Shown here in pieces: positions 54,118 through 62,257 of a stretch of 64,000 bases of DNA (its first letter is position 1; every line of letters begins with the position of its first letter). Below the pieces are notes generated by a model. It did no database searches. It saw nothing but the letters and a program-made list of their open reading frames with translations, and was not told the DNA's origin. The stretch is from UBA4479 sp963974935 (GTDB taxonomy: Bacteria; Pseudomonadota; Alphaproteobacteria; Rhodospirillales; Casp-alpha2). Location: assembly GCA_963974935.1 (NCBI GenBank), contig CAXBEV010000001.1:124001-188000 (forward strand). The letters run 5' to 3'. The translations under genes were made by a program, and so were the position numbers.

Positions 54118-54150
54118 CCAAGGCGCTGGCATTATCACTAGCCGCCTTGG
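54118..54150. repeat. Inverted repeat CCAAGGCG-N17-CGCCTTGG
   Basis: The eight-base arms 54118-54125 and 54143-54150 are exact reverse complements. They lie 28 bases after the stop of the small exported-protein gene and before the chorismate mutase gene. It could be a terminator without T-run or a regulatory site. No other content is visible in the 113-bp gap. Confidence 0.4.
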
Positions 54151-54203
54151 GTGAACCTTGAGCGAACCTTATATGATCAATGTTTTGGGCTGAAAGCCGG
54201 ACC

Positions 54204-55088
54204 ATGACGGACAAGAAAAAAGCACTGAAAGCGGTACGAGCCGAGATCGACGGCATTGACGACCAGATTCAGGACCTGCTGATCCAGCGGACCCAGATCG
54301 TCGAAAAAGTGCGCGAGATCAAAGAGGGCGAGGCGGTAAAAATCCGCCCGGCCCGCGAGGCGGAGATGATGTATCGCCTGACCGCGCGCCATCACGGTAA
54401 TTTCCCAAAGCGCGAATTGTGCCGCATATGGCGCGAGATCATTGTCGCCACGCTCAGCTTCGAAGGTCCTTTTTCTGCCGCGGTCATCGACCGTGCCGAC
54501 GAGCCCGGTTATTGGGATTTGGCCCGCGACCAGTACGGCAGTTTTACGAAAATGACGCGCCATCACTCCGGCCGTGCCGTGGTCGATGCGGTGCGTCGCC
54601 AAGATGCCGCCGTCGGCATTGTCCCGTGGCCGAGCCGTGACGACCCTGATCCCTGGTGGCGATACATGGTGTCTGAGGGCGAGGACACGCCGAAGGTGAT
54701 CGCACGACTGCCGTTTGTTCCCGGCGCCAATATTCGTGGAAGCGGTCTGGAAGCGGCTGTGATCTGTCCGGTGCCGCAGGAAGAGACTGGGCGGGACCGC
54801 TCATTCTTGGCGATTGAAACGGAAATCCAAATCAGCACGCGCAAGATCGAAGACGCGTTGAATTCCGCCGGCGTCTCGGCGGCGTTCGTGCAGGCGTGGC
54901 ATGATCCGAACCGACCGCCGGGTTGGCTGTATTTGGTTGAAGCGTTTGGCTTCGTTGATCCGAGCGGTCGACAGTTTCCACGTTTTATCGATAACATCGG
55001 CGATGCCGCGCAGCGGATCATACACTTGGGCGGCTATGGTACGCCATTGGGGATGCGTGATGTTTCCGGTGATGGCGACGGCGTATGA
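54204..55088 (+). CDS. Chorismate mutase with a C-terminal domain of uncertain function
   Basis: A 294-residue protein. The first 90 residues form an AroQ-type chorismate mutase: VRAEIDGIDDQIQDLLIQRTQIVEKVREIKEG, then KIRPAREAEMMYRLTARH and CRIWREIIVATLSFEG. The remaining 200 residues resemble a periplasmic-binding-like fold as in prephenate dehydratase (GYWDLARDQYG, ATVRRQDAAVGIVPWPS-like segment) but lack the TRF catalytic motif. With hisC and tyrA directly downstream it belongs to phenylalanine/tyrosine synthesis. It overlaps hisC by ATGA. Confidence 0.82.
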   Translation: MTDKKKALKAVRAEIDGIDDQIQDLLIQRTQIVEKVREIKEGEAVKIRPAREAEMMYRLTARHHGNFPKRELCRIWREIIVATLSFEGPFSAAVIDRADEPGYWDLARDQYGSFTKMTRHHSGRAVVDAVRRQDAAVGIVPWPSRDDPDPWWRYMVSEGEDTPKVIARLPFVPGANIRGSGLEAAVICPVPQEETGRDRSFLAIETEIQISTRKIEDALNSAGVSAAFVQAWHDPNRPPGWLYLVEAFGFVDPSGRQFPRFIDNIGDAAQRIIHLGGYGTPLGMRDVSGDGDGV

Positions 55089-56209
55089 GCGCATCTTCAA
55101 GAAGACCCGAACCGAACTCGAGCGTGATGGAGATCGCGGCCTATGTTGGCGGCGAGTCGAAAATTCCGGGTGTCGAACGCGTCATTAAGTTGTCATCGAA
55201 CGAAGGGCCGTTTGGTCCGAGCCCAATGTCGTCGAAGGCGCACGCGCTTGAGGCTGAGACGCTGCATCGCTATCCAGACGGTGGCGCCGTTGAGCTGCGT
55301 GCGGCGATTGGTGCGCGCTTTGGTCTGGATCCGGCACGCATCGTCTGTGGCGCGGGCTCTGACGAACTGATTGCTTTGCTGTGCAAGGCCTATAGCGGCC
55401 CCGGGTCCGAGGTTTTGTATTCTGAACACGGGTTTTTGATGTACCCGATTTCGGCGAGGGCTGCCGGCGCCGTGCCGGTGACCGCGCCCGAAACCAACAA
55501 GACCGCAAATGTCGATGCCTTGTTGGCTACGGTGACCGAGCGGACGCGCATCGTCTTTTTGGCAAATCCAAACAACCCGACCGGCACATACTTGCCGGCA
55601 AGCGAAGTAAAGCGGCTCCGCGATGGACTGCGCCCTGACATTTTGTTGGTGCTCGATGCTGCGTATGCCGAATACGTTACCGCCGAAGACTACGCGGCGG
55701 GAGTTGAACTGGTCGATGCGGGTGAAAACACCGTGATGACACGGACCTTTTCAAAAATATATGGGTTGGGCGCGGTGCGCTTAGGCTGGTGCTATGCGCC
55801 GGCCAACGTGGTCGATGTGCTGAACCGGGTGCGTGGCCCGTTCAATGTTTCGGCGCCGGCCATGCAGGCGGGCATTGCGGCGATGCAAGATGTCGCGTTT
55901 GAAACCATGAGCCGCGATCACAACACCGAATGGCGCGCATGGACGGCGGCTGAACTGAGCAAGCTGGGTCTCGATGTAACGCCGAGTATCGGCAATTTTC
56001 TGCTGGTATGTTTCGGCGGCGACCCGGCGCGGGGCGCCGAAGCGGCGGACGTGTACTTAAAATCGCAAGGAATCGTGGTCCGGCGGATGGCCGGCTACGG
56101 TCTGCCTGATTGTCTGCGGATATCGATCGGCCTTGCCGACGAAATGCAGGCCCTGGTCGATGCTTTAGGGCGCTTCTTAGGACGGAATTCGTCGGACCAC
56201 GCGTCATGA
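55085..56209 (+). CDS. hisC: Histidinol-phosphate/aromatic aminotransferase
   Basis: A 374-residue class I/II PLP aminotransferase. IKLSSNEGPFGPSP is the HisC N-terminal motif, HRYPDGGAVELRAAIGARFG follows, and the catalytic region is FLANPNNPTGTYLP, VLDAAYAEYV and the Schiff-base lysine TRTFSKIYGLGAVRLGW. Its position between chorismate mutase and tyrA suggests that it also transaminates prephenate or aromatic keto acids. Overlaps its neighbours by 4 bases on both sides. Confidence 0.94.
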   Translation: MSASSRRPEPNSSVMEIAAYVGGESKIPGVERVIKLSSNEGPFGPSPMSSKAHALEAETLHRYPDGGAVELRAAIGARFGLDPARIVCGAGSDELIALLCKAYSGPGSEVLYSEHGFLMYPISARAAGAVPVTAPETNKTANVDALLATVTERTRIVFLANPNNPTGTYLPASEVKRLRDGLRPDILLVLDAAYAEYVTAEDYAAGVELVDAGENTVMTRTFSKIYGLGAVRLGWCYAPANVVDVLNRVRGPFNVSAPAMQAGIAAMQDVAFETMSRDHNTEWRAWTAAELSKLGLDVTPSIGNFLLVCFGGDPARGAEAADVYLKSQGIVVRRMAGYGLPDCLRISIGLADEMQALVDALGRFLGRNSSDHAS

Positions 56210-57093
56210 GCACGCAGCCTATGTTCGCCCGCGTGGCCTTTATCGGAATCGGCCTGATCGGCTCGTCGTTGGCGCGGGTGATGCGTCGCGACGGCTTGGC
56301 TGGCGAGATCGTGGTCGCATCCAGACGCCAAGAAACTATTGATCGGGCGCTGGAACTCGGCATATGTGATCGCATCACCTTGTCTGCGGCGGACGCCGTC
56401 AAAGACGCTGATTTGGTGATTGTTTGCACGCCGATGAGCACCTACAAAAAAATTGCCGCCGATATTGCGCCGGCCTTGATGTCGGGCGTCATCGTCACCG
56501 ATGTCGGTTCGGTCAAAGCGCCGACGTTCGAAAGCCTGGGCTCCGCGCTGCCGGCTCATGCGCATTTCGTGCCGGGCCACCCGATTGCCGGGACCGAGCA
56601 TTCTGGCCCCGATGCGGGTTTTCCGGAATTGTTCGAGAACCGTTGGACGATCCTGACGCCGGCGGCCGACACCGATCCGGATGCGGTTGAGCGGGTCGCC
56701 GCCCTTTGGCGGCAAGCCGGCGCGACGGTCGAGACGATGGACCCACATCATCACGATCAAGTGCTGGCGATCACCTCGCATCTGCCGCACCTCATTGCCT
56801 ATACCATCGTCGGTACGGCGACCGATTTGGGCGACGACTTAAAGCAGGAGGTGATTAAGTTTTCGGCCTCCGGTTTTCGCGACTTCACCCGGATCGCCGC
56901 CTCTGACCCGACCATGTGGCGGGATATCTTTCTCGAGAACCGAGACGCGGTTTTAGAGGTCCTCAGCCGTTTTGACGAGGACCTGACCGAGCTCAAACGT
57001 GCGATCCGGCGCGGTGATGGCGATAAGTTGTTCGACCAGTTCACCCGGACTCGTGCGATTCGTCGGAGCGTGATTGACGCCGACCAAGCCTAA
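56206..57093 (+). CDS. tyrA: Prephenate/arogenate dehydrogenase
   Basis: A 295-residue dehydrogenase for tyrosine synthesis. The NAD site is VAFIGIGLIGSSLARVMRRDG; catalytic elements are DVGSVKAPTF, FVPGHPIAGTEHSGPDAG and HHHDQVLAITSHLPHLIAY. No ACT domain is present. The ATG at 56206 overlaps the hisC stop; longer in-frame starts lie inside hisC. Confidence 0.95.
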   Translation: MSTQPMFARVAFIGIGLIGSSLARVMRRDGLAGEIVVASRRQETIDRALELGICDRITLSAADAVKDADLVIVCTPMSTYKKIAADIAPALMSGVIVTDVGSVKAPTFESLGSALPAHAHFVPGHPIAGTEHSGPDAGFPELFENRWTILTPAADTDPDAVERVAALWRQAGATVETMDPHHHDQVLAITSHLPHLIAYTIVGTATDLGDDLKQEVIKFSASGFRDFTRIAASDPTMWRDIFLENRDAVLEVLSRFDEDLTELKRAIRRGDGDKLFDQFTRTRAIRRSVIDADQA

Positions 57094-57125
57094 AATACAT
57101 TTCCTCCTAGATGACGAGGCAGACT

Positions 57126-57539
57126 ATGCAAGCCGTGCTCGACAGTTTTCTCGCCGGGTTTCCAATATTGCTTTTGCATTCAAGCGTGACGTTAGCGATC
57201 TTGATCGTGGGTGTTCTCATCTATATCTGGATGACGCCGTGGGACGAGTTGGCCTTGATCCGGGGCGGTAACACCGCAGCCGCCGTTTCGTTGGGCGGTG
57301 CAATCCTCGGGCTTGCCGTGCCGCTGGCATTCGCGATGGCGGCCAGCGTCAGTGTTTACGAAATACTGATTTGGGGTCCAGTTTCGTTGGTCTTGCAGAT
57401 CATTGCGTACCGTATCGCAGATTTGCTGATGCAGGGACTGCCGGCGCGCATCGAAGCCGGTGAGATGGGGGCGGCCGTATTGTTGATCTCGATCAAGCTC
57501 GCTGCTGCCGCCATCAACGCCGCCGCTGTTTCTGGCTGA
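57126..57539 (+). CDS. DUF350 family membrane protein
   Basis: A 137-residue integral membrane protein with four hydrophobic segments (about 8-34, 47-68, 72-92, 112-134). Typical of DUF350 are the YIWMTPWDELALIRGGNTAAAVSLGGAILGLAVPLA block and a second half with IIAYRIADLLMQGLPARIEAGEMGAAV. Function unknown in general. GAGG lies 6 bases before the ATG at 57126. It is 9 bases upstream of a membrane-anchored protease gene. Confidence 0.87.
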   Translation: MQAVLDSFLAGFPILLLHSSVTLAILIVGVLIYIWMTPWDELALIRGGNTAAAVSLGGAILGLAVPLAFAMAASVSVYEILIWGPVSLVLQIIAYRIADLLMQGLPARIEAGEMGAAVLLISIKLAAAAINAAAVSG

Positions 57540-57548
57540 GCTGTCCTG

Positions 57549-58436
57549 ATGCGCGCCCGCGATATTCTTGCTGTTATCGTGATGGTGATCGTCGTCGTGA
57601 TCGGTCAGCTGTTGCGTAGTGAAGACACGCCAAGTCCTAGGCAAGATAATCCCCGCCGCCCTGCGCCCGAGCGCTATCAGGCGGCACCCGACGATACGCT
57701 GTGGGACGCCGAAACCCAGGCATGGTTGTCAGAGGCGCCGATGCAGAAGCCGCGTCAGCCGGGTTGGCTCGGCACCAATCAGAATTCGGTCGTCGATATT
57801 CCGAAAGCGCGCCGATCTGGCACAGGGACCGCGTTCGCGATTGGTCCGGGCATTTGGTTGACTGCGCGCCATGTGATCGACGGCTGCGATGATGTCGGCC
57901 TTCAGGTTGCGCCGAAACGCGCGATCAAGGTCACCGATATTCGCCATCATGTGAGTGCCGATCTGTCGTTGCTGCGCAGTTCTCGTGCGCCGACGCCGGT
58001 CTCGCTGACCACGGAAGAGGGCGATGACATTTATATGGTCGGCTTCCCGGCCGGCAAGCCTGGTGCGGTGCATGGCAGCAAGCTCGGCTCGACCATCTTG
58101 CGTGAGCGCGGCCGTTACCAAACGCGCGAGCGCGCCGACGTGTGGGCGGAGCGGAGCCGCATCCCGAATCGGGACGGCTCGCTGGGCGGATTGTCGGGCG
58201 GCCCGGCATTCGCACCTGACGGGCAGGTGTACGGTGTGGTTTTGGCCGAAGACCGCCGTCGTGGGCGCGTGATCACCGCACGCCCGGCGACGCTGCGTAC
58301 CCTGATTGATGCGTCTGCGGCGGAGACCGGGAATGATCCGTCGCCCGCTGCATTCTCGGCTGATTTGTATCCCAGCAAAGCCCGCGATCTGATTTTGTCG
58401 GGCCGTGTGTCCAGAGTGTTGTGCCGGGTCCGTTAA
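57549..58436 (+). CDS. Membrane-anchored trypsin-like serine protease
   Basis: A 295-residue protein: an N-terminal membrane anchor (residues 5-22, DILAVIVMVIVVVIGQLL), a Pro/Arg-rich linker to about residue 90, then a trypsin-fold domain. The catalytic triad is visible as His108 (LTARHVIDGC), Asp138 (VSADLSLL) and Ser216 (GGLSGGPAF). No PDZ domain follows. It should act in the periplasm. Pairing with the DUF350 gene 9 bases upstream suggests a functional unit. The 3' end overlaps the convergent DUF2125 gene by 4 bases. Confidence 0.88.
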   Translation: MRARDILAVIVMVIVVVIGQLLRSEDTPSPRQDNPRRPAPERYQAAPDDTLWDAETQAWLSEAPMQKPRQPGWLGTNQNSVVDIPKARRSGTGTAFAIGPGIWLTARHVIDGCDDVGLQVAPKRAIKVTDIRHHVSADLSLLRSSRAPTPVSLTTEEGDDIYMVGFPAGKPGAVHGSKLGSTILRERGRYQTRERADVWAERSRIPNRDGSLGGLSGGPAFAPDGQVYGVVLAEDRRRGRVITARPATLRTLIDASAAETGNDPSPAAFSADLYPSKARDLILSGRVSRVLCRVR

Positions 58437-59521
58437 CGATCCGGCCAGACGATCCGCGGTAGACGCAGCAGTTGAACCGGCCCGACCGAAAGATATCGAT
58501 CTTGTGCCGTCAACGGCACCTCGATCATTTTTGGCCCGCCGCCGTTTGGCACTTTGGCAATTGCGCCCAGCACAATTTTTGCAATTGCCGCATTGCCCGG
58601 TGGGATCGCTTTGATGCGGCTCAGCGCATCAATGGCGGCGTTGTAGCCAGTGATCTTTGCGGTGAAAGCGCCAACGGGTTGCAGGTTGCCGTCGAGGGCA
58701 AACGTGCCTGCGCCTTTCATGCCGAGCGGCCCGTGAATGATCGACAGATTTGTGACGTCGAAAGCACCGCCGTTGACGCGCCACGCCTCCAAACTGTTTG
58801 CGTTCAGCCCGCTCGGCAGATCAGCCCCTGAGGCGTCGATGCGAAGCTGCAGGCTTTTTACCTCGTCGCCGAGAGCCGCGTTCAGCGTTGCAGGCAGGGT
58901 TATCCCATTTGCCTCTAGTTCAAGTGTCGCGTAAATCGGCACGCTGCCCCGTGTGAGGGACGTAGTAAGATTATCCGCGCGCAGTGTTTCACCGGTGCCG
59001 AGGTTTTGGATATCAACACCCTGGAATGCGAGGTCGAGGGAGGCTGCGCGGCGGATGACGGCCCGGAACGTATTCTGTGTCATGCGCAATTGATATACGC
59101 CGGTCGCGGGACCGGTACGCACGCTCAGATTGGCAGGGCCACGCACGCTGCCCGTTAGAATATTAAATTTCCAAGGTTTAAGCGTGACGTCCACGGCTGG
59201 CATCGACAGCGTCCAGCCACCCGGTATGTGATCAATGCGCAGCGTGTCGACATAGATCACCAGCGGGCCCGGAAAACCCGAGACCGTGTAATTTTCATAA
59301 GATACGTTACGACCTTCTGCCTGCTCAGCTTCGACCCAGCTTTCGAAGCGTGCGCGGGCTTCGCCTGCGAGCCAGAACCACCAAGCGCTATATGCGCCCG
59401 CGCCGATTGCCAGTAAGACCAGCAAACTGATCGGTAGACGTCGTCCTGTGAACAGGGTCTCAAATACAGTGCGGGATTTTTTCGGAAAACGCTCAGGTGT
59501 GCTCGGTGGGTGTTGTGCCAT
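58433..59521 (-). CDS. DUF2125 family protein
   Basis: A 362-residue protein with one N-terminal membrane segment (about 30-52, PISLLVLLAIGAGAYSAWWFW) and a large beta-rich periplasmic part. RFESWVEAEQAEGRNVSYENYTVSGFPGPLVIYVDTLRID and WTLSMPAVDVTLKPWKFN are the DUF2125 hallmarks; such proteins have AsmA-like long beta architecture. The function is unknown. In alphaproteobacteria it is often near tyrA, as here. Confidence 0.88.
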   Translation of the reverse strand: MAQHPPSTPERFPKKSRTVFETLFTGRRLPISLLVLLAIGAGAYSAWWFWLAGEARARFESWVEAEQAEGRNVSYENYTVSGFPGPLVIYVDTLRIDHIPGGWTLSMPAVDVTLKPWKFNILTGSVRGPANLSVRTGPATGVYQLRMTQNTFRAVIRRAASLDLAFQGVDIQNLGTGETLRADNLTTSLTRGSVPIYATLELEANGITLPATLNAALGDEVKSLQLRIDASGADLPSGLNANSLEAWRVNGGAFDVTNLSIIHGPLGMKGAGTFALDGNLQPVGAFTAKITGYNAAIDALSRIKAIPPGNAAIAKIVLGAIAKVPNGGGPKMIEVPLTAQDRYLSVGPVQLLRLPRIVWPDR

Positions 59522-59602
59522 GGTAACAACCTAAGCCATTGCTCCGAATGCTGGAAGGGCATAGCTTCCGTTGATGTTTACCAGAGCCAAGGGCAGTGCG
59601 CC

Positions 59603-60478
59603 GTGAGTCCCCATCGTTCCGATATGCTGATGACCATCTTTGCGCCGTTGTTGTTTGTTCTACTGTGGTCGACCGGGTTCCTTGGCGCCAAATTCGGCAT
59701 GCCCCATGCCGAGCCGTTTACGTTTTTGGGTTATCGCTTTACCCTGACGTCCGCGCTGTTCTTTGTTGTGTTATTGGTGATGCGGGTGCGCCTGCCCCGA
59801 GATCCCAAAACATGGCTGCACGCTGCCGTCGTCGGCATCTTGATGCATGGGATCTATTTGGGCGGTGTTTTTTACGCGGTGCATAACGGCACGTCCGGGG
59901 GTATTGCGGCGTTGATCGTCGGTGTGCAGCCAGTGCTCACCGCCGTGCTGGCCGGGCTGTTGTTGTCGGAGCGATTGAGTGCGCGTGCATGGTTTGGCCT
60001 CGCGCTCGGTTTTGCAGGCATCACTATGGTGGTTTGGGAACAAGCGGGAGACACCGGCGGGTTTCGCGGTGTTATGGCCTGCGTCACAGGCTTAATCGGG
60101 ATCACCTTGGCGACGCTGTATCAAAAGCGGTTTGCCGGCGCGATCGACCTTCGGGTCGGTTCGACCATCCAATTCGGCGCGGCGGCTGTGATGATGTGGA
60201 TGTTCGCGTTCAGCACAGAGACCATGGTGGTTGATTGGAATCAGGAATCTATTCTGGCGATGGCGTGGCTGGTGGTGGCGCTTTCGTTTGGCGCCGTGAC
60301 GCTGCTGTATGTTTTGATTCGGCGCGGCGCGGCATCGAAGGTTGCGAGCTTGTTTTATCTGGTGCCTCCGGTGGTCGCGGTCGAGACGTATTTTCTATTC
60401 GGCGAAACCTTGACCGTGTTGGCCTTAGTCGGCATGGCGGCGGCGATGCTGGGCGTCGCTTTGGTGACGCGAGGCTGA
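59603..60478 (+). CDS. EamA/DMT-family transporter
   Basis: A 291-residue inner-membrane protein with ten hydrophobic segments in two EamA repeats. FVLLWSTGFLGAKFGMPHAEPFTFLGYRF opens the first repeat and GGIAALIVGVQPVLTAVLAGLLLSERLSARAWFGLALGFAGI is diagnostic. The GTG at 59603 has AAGGG at correct distance; ATGs at 59624 and 59630 are alternatives. Substrate unknown. Divergent from the DUF2125 gene. Confidence 0.9.
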   Translation: MSPHRSDMLMTIFAPLLFVLLWSTGFLGAKFGMPHAEPFTFLGYRFTLTSALFFVVLLVMRVRLPRDPKTWLHAAVVGILMHGIYLGGVFYAVHNGTSGGIAALIVGVQPVLTAVLAGLLLSERLSARAWFGLALGFAGITMVVWEQAGDTGGFRGVMACVTGLIGITLATLYQKRFAGAIDLRVGSTIQFGAAAVMMWMFAFSTETMVVDWNQESILAMAWLVVALSFGAVTLLYVLIRRGAASKVASLFYLVPPVVAVETYFLFGETLTVLALVGMAAAMLGVALVTRG

Positions 60479-60493
60479 TCCGGTGTATCGATC

Positions 60494-61078
60494 ATGAGCG
60501 AAACTAAGCGTCATTCTTTTACGCCCGCAGCCAGCGTGCCGGGCTTCGCGGCGCCCACAGGCAGCTTTTGGTTGTTCGCCTACGGCTCATTGATGTGGCA
60601 GCCGAACTTTCGTTATCAAGAACGCCGCCAAGCCTTGCTTGATGGCTATCATCGCGCACTTTGCGTGTATTCCTGGGTTTACCGGGGGACCGAGATGAAT
60701 CCGGGTCTGGTATTTGGTTTGGACCGGGGTGGCATCACTAAAGGCATCGCCTATCGGATCAGGGCAATTGACGCGAAGGCCGTTTATGAAGCGGTGCATG
60801 TGCGTGAAATGGTCACGGCCGTGTATCGTCCGGCCTGGGTGCGCTGTCGATTGCCGGGCACGGGCCGCGCGCCTGTGACGGCGCTCACGTATGTTGCCGA
60901 CACCGCACATCGGCAGTACGCGGGGCGGCTCAGTGACGCGGTGGCGCTCGATTTGGTGCAGACCGGTGCCGGGTGCGCCGGCCCCTGCACGGACTATATC
61001 GAAAGCACCGCGGATCATTTGCGTGCGCTCGGGATCAGGGACCTGGCGCTAGAGCGGATCGTCCGGCGCCTCGATTGA
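60494..61078 (+). CDS. Glutathione-specific gamma-glutamylcyclotransferase, ChaC-like
   Basis: A 194-residue GGCT-fold enzyme. The substrate loop is WLFAYGSLMWQPNF, the family segments are GYHRALCVYSWVYRGTEMNPGLVFGLD, and the catalytic Glu is in VHVREMVTAVY. ChaC enzymes cleave glutathione to 5-oxoproline and Cys-Gly. It lies 15 bases after the EamA gene and is probably co-transcribed. Confidence 0.93.
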   Translation: MSETKRHSFTPAASVPGFAAPTGSFWLFAYGSLMWQPNFRYQERRQALLDGYHRALCVYSWVYRGTEMNPGLVFGLDRGGITKGIAYRIRAIDAKAVYEAVHVREMVTAVYRPAWVRCRLPGTGRAPVTALTYVADTAHRQYAGRLSDAVALDLVQTGAGCAGPCTDYIESTADHLRALGIRDLALERIVRRLD

Positions 61079-61085
61079 GCCCAGC

Positions 61086-61433
61086 TTAATACATCCGTCC
61101 ACCGTTCGGCACGTCCAGGTCGGGTTTCAGCAGCACCACCTCGCCCTCTGCATCCGGGATGCCGAGCACCAAAACTTCCGACATGAACTTACCGATCTGC
61201 TTCGGCGGAAAATTGACGACGCCCACAACTTGGCGACCGGGCAGGGTTTCCGGGTCGTAGTGCTTGGTGATCTGCGCGGACGTTTTGCGTTCGCCGATGT
61301 CGGGGCCGAAGTCGATCCACAGTTTAATCGCCGGCGTGCGGGCCTCGGGATAAGGCTCGGCGCGGATGATGGTGCCGACGCGAATGTCGATTTTTAAAAA
61401 ATCATCGAAGGAAAGCGTTTCGGCTTCGCTCAT
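61086..61433 (-). CDS. csaA: CsaA-type tRNA-binding domain protein
   Basis: A 115-residue OB-fold protein: FLKIDIRVGTIIRAEPYPEARTPAIKLWIDFG, then TSAQITKHYDPETLPGRQVVGVVNFPPKQIG and SEVLVLGIPDAEGEVVLLKPD, which match CsaA. CsaA binds tRNA and has been linked to chaperone-like effects. The ATG at 61433 was chosen (GGGAG 7 bases upstream); ATG 61439 overlaps that site. Confidence 0.92.
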   Translation of the reverse strand: MSEAETLSFDDFLKIDIRVGTIIRAEPYPEARTPAIKLWIDFGPDIGERKTSAQITKHYDPETLPGRQVVGVVNFPPKQIGKFMSEVLVLGIPDAEGEVVLLKPDLDVPNGGRMY

Positions 61434-61486
61434 GGTCATGCTCCCGTTCAACCTCAGTCGGCGGCGAAGATGCCCGAGCGATGCGC

Positions 61487-61523
61487 AAAAGAAAAGGGCC
61501 GCACCAGTTTCCCAGTGCGCCCC
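61487..61523 (-). terminator. Rho-independent terminator of the phasin gene
   Basis: On the minus strand GGGGCGCACTGG and CTGGTGCGGCCC form an imperfect stem around GAAA, followed by TTTTCTTTT. It lies about 40 bases after the phasin stop. Confidence 0.75.
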
Positions 61524-61560
61524 TCTTTCTTGTCTTTAACTCACTTCAGGGTGAGAAGAC

Positions 61561-62061
61561 TTACTTCTTTTTCGCAGCTTTGAGGACGGTCGTTTTGACT
61601 TCCTCAAGGGATTCGACGACACGACCGTTCAGAGCGTCGCTAGCTTCGGCGTTCGACTTCGTGACCAGCTCAGCCAGCTCACGGGTGTTGTCGACCGACT
61701 TTACGAACGAAGCTTTCAGGAGGTCAGCTTGGGCAACGGCAACAGCTTGCGGGTTGTCCATCTTGGAGAAGCTGTCGATCAGCTTGGAAGCTTCTTCGAT
61801 AGCTTGCTGAACCATTTCGGCTTGACGCTTAGCAATTGCCTGGGTGCCTTCAACGGCGATCTGGTTGGCGGCGCTCAGCGCGTCGAGGTTTTTCTTCTGC
61901 AGTGCGATGACTGCGTCGAAGTCAAACTTCGGCATGTCGAAAGATTTGGTCATCTTAGCAAATTCGTCAGCCATTTTCTTCGGGTCGAAATCGCCCATCA
62001 GTTTCGAGTAGTCAGCGAAGAACGGGTTTTTTTCGGCCATTTTCATGAAATCGGTGTACAT
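61561..62061 (-). CDS. Phasin family protein
   Basis: A 166-residue helical granule-surface protein. The central phasin motif is VIALQKKNLDALSAANQIAVEGTQAIAKRQAEMVQQAIEE, followed by an amphipathic helix and an Ala/Lys-rich tail TVLKAAKKK. Phasins coat polyhydroxyalkanoate granules, fitting the pha genes at 46-51 kb. GGAG is 9 bases before ATG 62061; a start five codons upstream is less well placed. The promoter region carries PhaR-like dyads. Confidence 0.92.
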   Translation of the reverse strand: MYTDFMKMAEKNPFFADYSKLMGDFDPKKMADEFAKMTKSFDMPKFDFDAVIALQKKNLDALSAANQIAVEGTQAIAKRQAEMVQQAIEEASKLIDSFSKMDNPQAVAVAQADLLKASFVKSVDNTRELAELVTKSNAEASDALNGRVVESLEEVKTTVLKAAKKK

Positions 62062-62132
62062 AGTAATTATCTCCATTTCCAGTCAGGGATGCGGCGCATC
62101 CGGTAAGTCGTAGTGCGGCGGCAATTTCTTTA

Positions 62133-62146
62133 TTGCTGCACCGCAA
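62133..62146. promoter_or_regulatory. TTGC-N6-GCAA site in the phasin leader, PhaR operator candidate
   Basis: TTGCTGCACCGCAA lies between the phasin start and its -10 region. It shares TTGC/GCAA half-sites and the TGCNNC core with the dyad upstream of phaR. A bound repressor here would block transcription just after initiation. Confidence 0.45.
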
Positions 62147-62154
62147 CATGGACA

Positions 62155-62185
62155 CAATATGCTTGAGTAGAGGCCAATTGTCAAT
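62155..62185 (-). promoter_or_regulatory. Phasin promoter (-35 TTGACA)
   Basis: On the minus strand TTGACA (62185-62180) is followed after 17-18 bases by CAATATT, a moderate -10 element, about 95 bases before the phasin start. It is flanked upstream by a perfect TTGTGC/GCACAA dyad and downstream by the TTGC-N6-GCAA site. Confidence 0.6.
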
Positions 62186-62192
62186 GGTTTTT

Positions 62193-62207
62193 TGTGCGCT
62201 GCACAAT
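62193..62207. promoter_or_regulatory. Perfect dyad TTGTGC-N3-GCACAA upstream of the phasin -35
   Basis: TTGTGC (62193-62198) and GCACAA (62202-62207) are exact reverse complements with the spacer GCT, eight bases from the -35 element. It resembles the phaR-upstream dyad TTGC-AGC-GCAA in spacing of TGC/GCA half-sites, so PhaR is the obvious candidate. Confidence 0.5.
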
Positions 62208-62257
62208 ATTTTTTCTCGCAGGCGCAATATATTTTAAAATGGCAGGAATCCGGGCTT

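Noticed and set aside
62012..62227. 71-residue minus-strand frame over the phasin promoter
   Set aside because: It covers the promoter, the operator-like dyads and the phasin start in another frame, and shows no domain.
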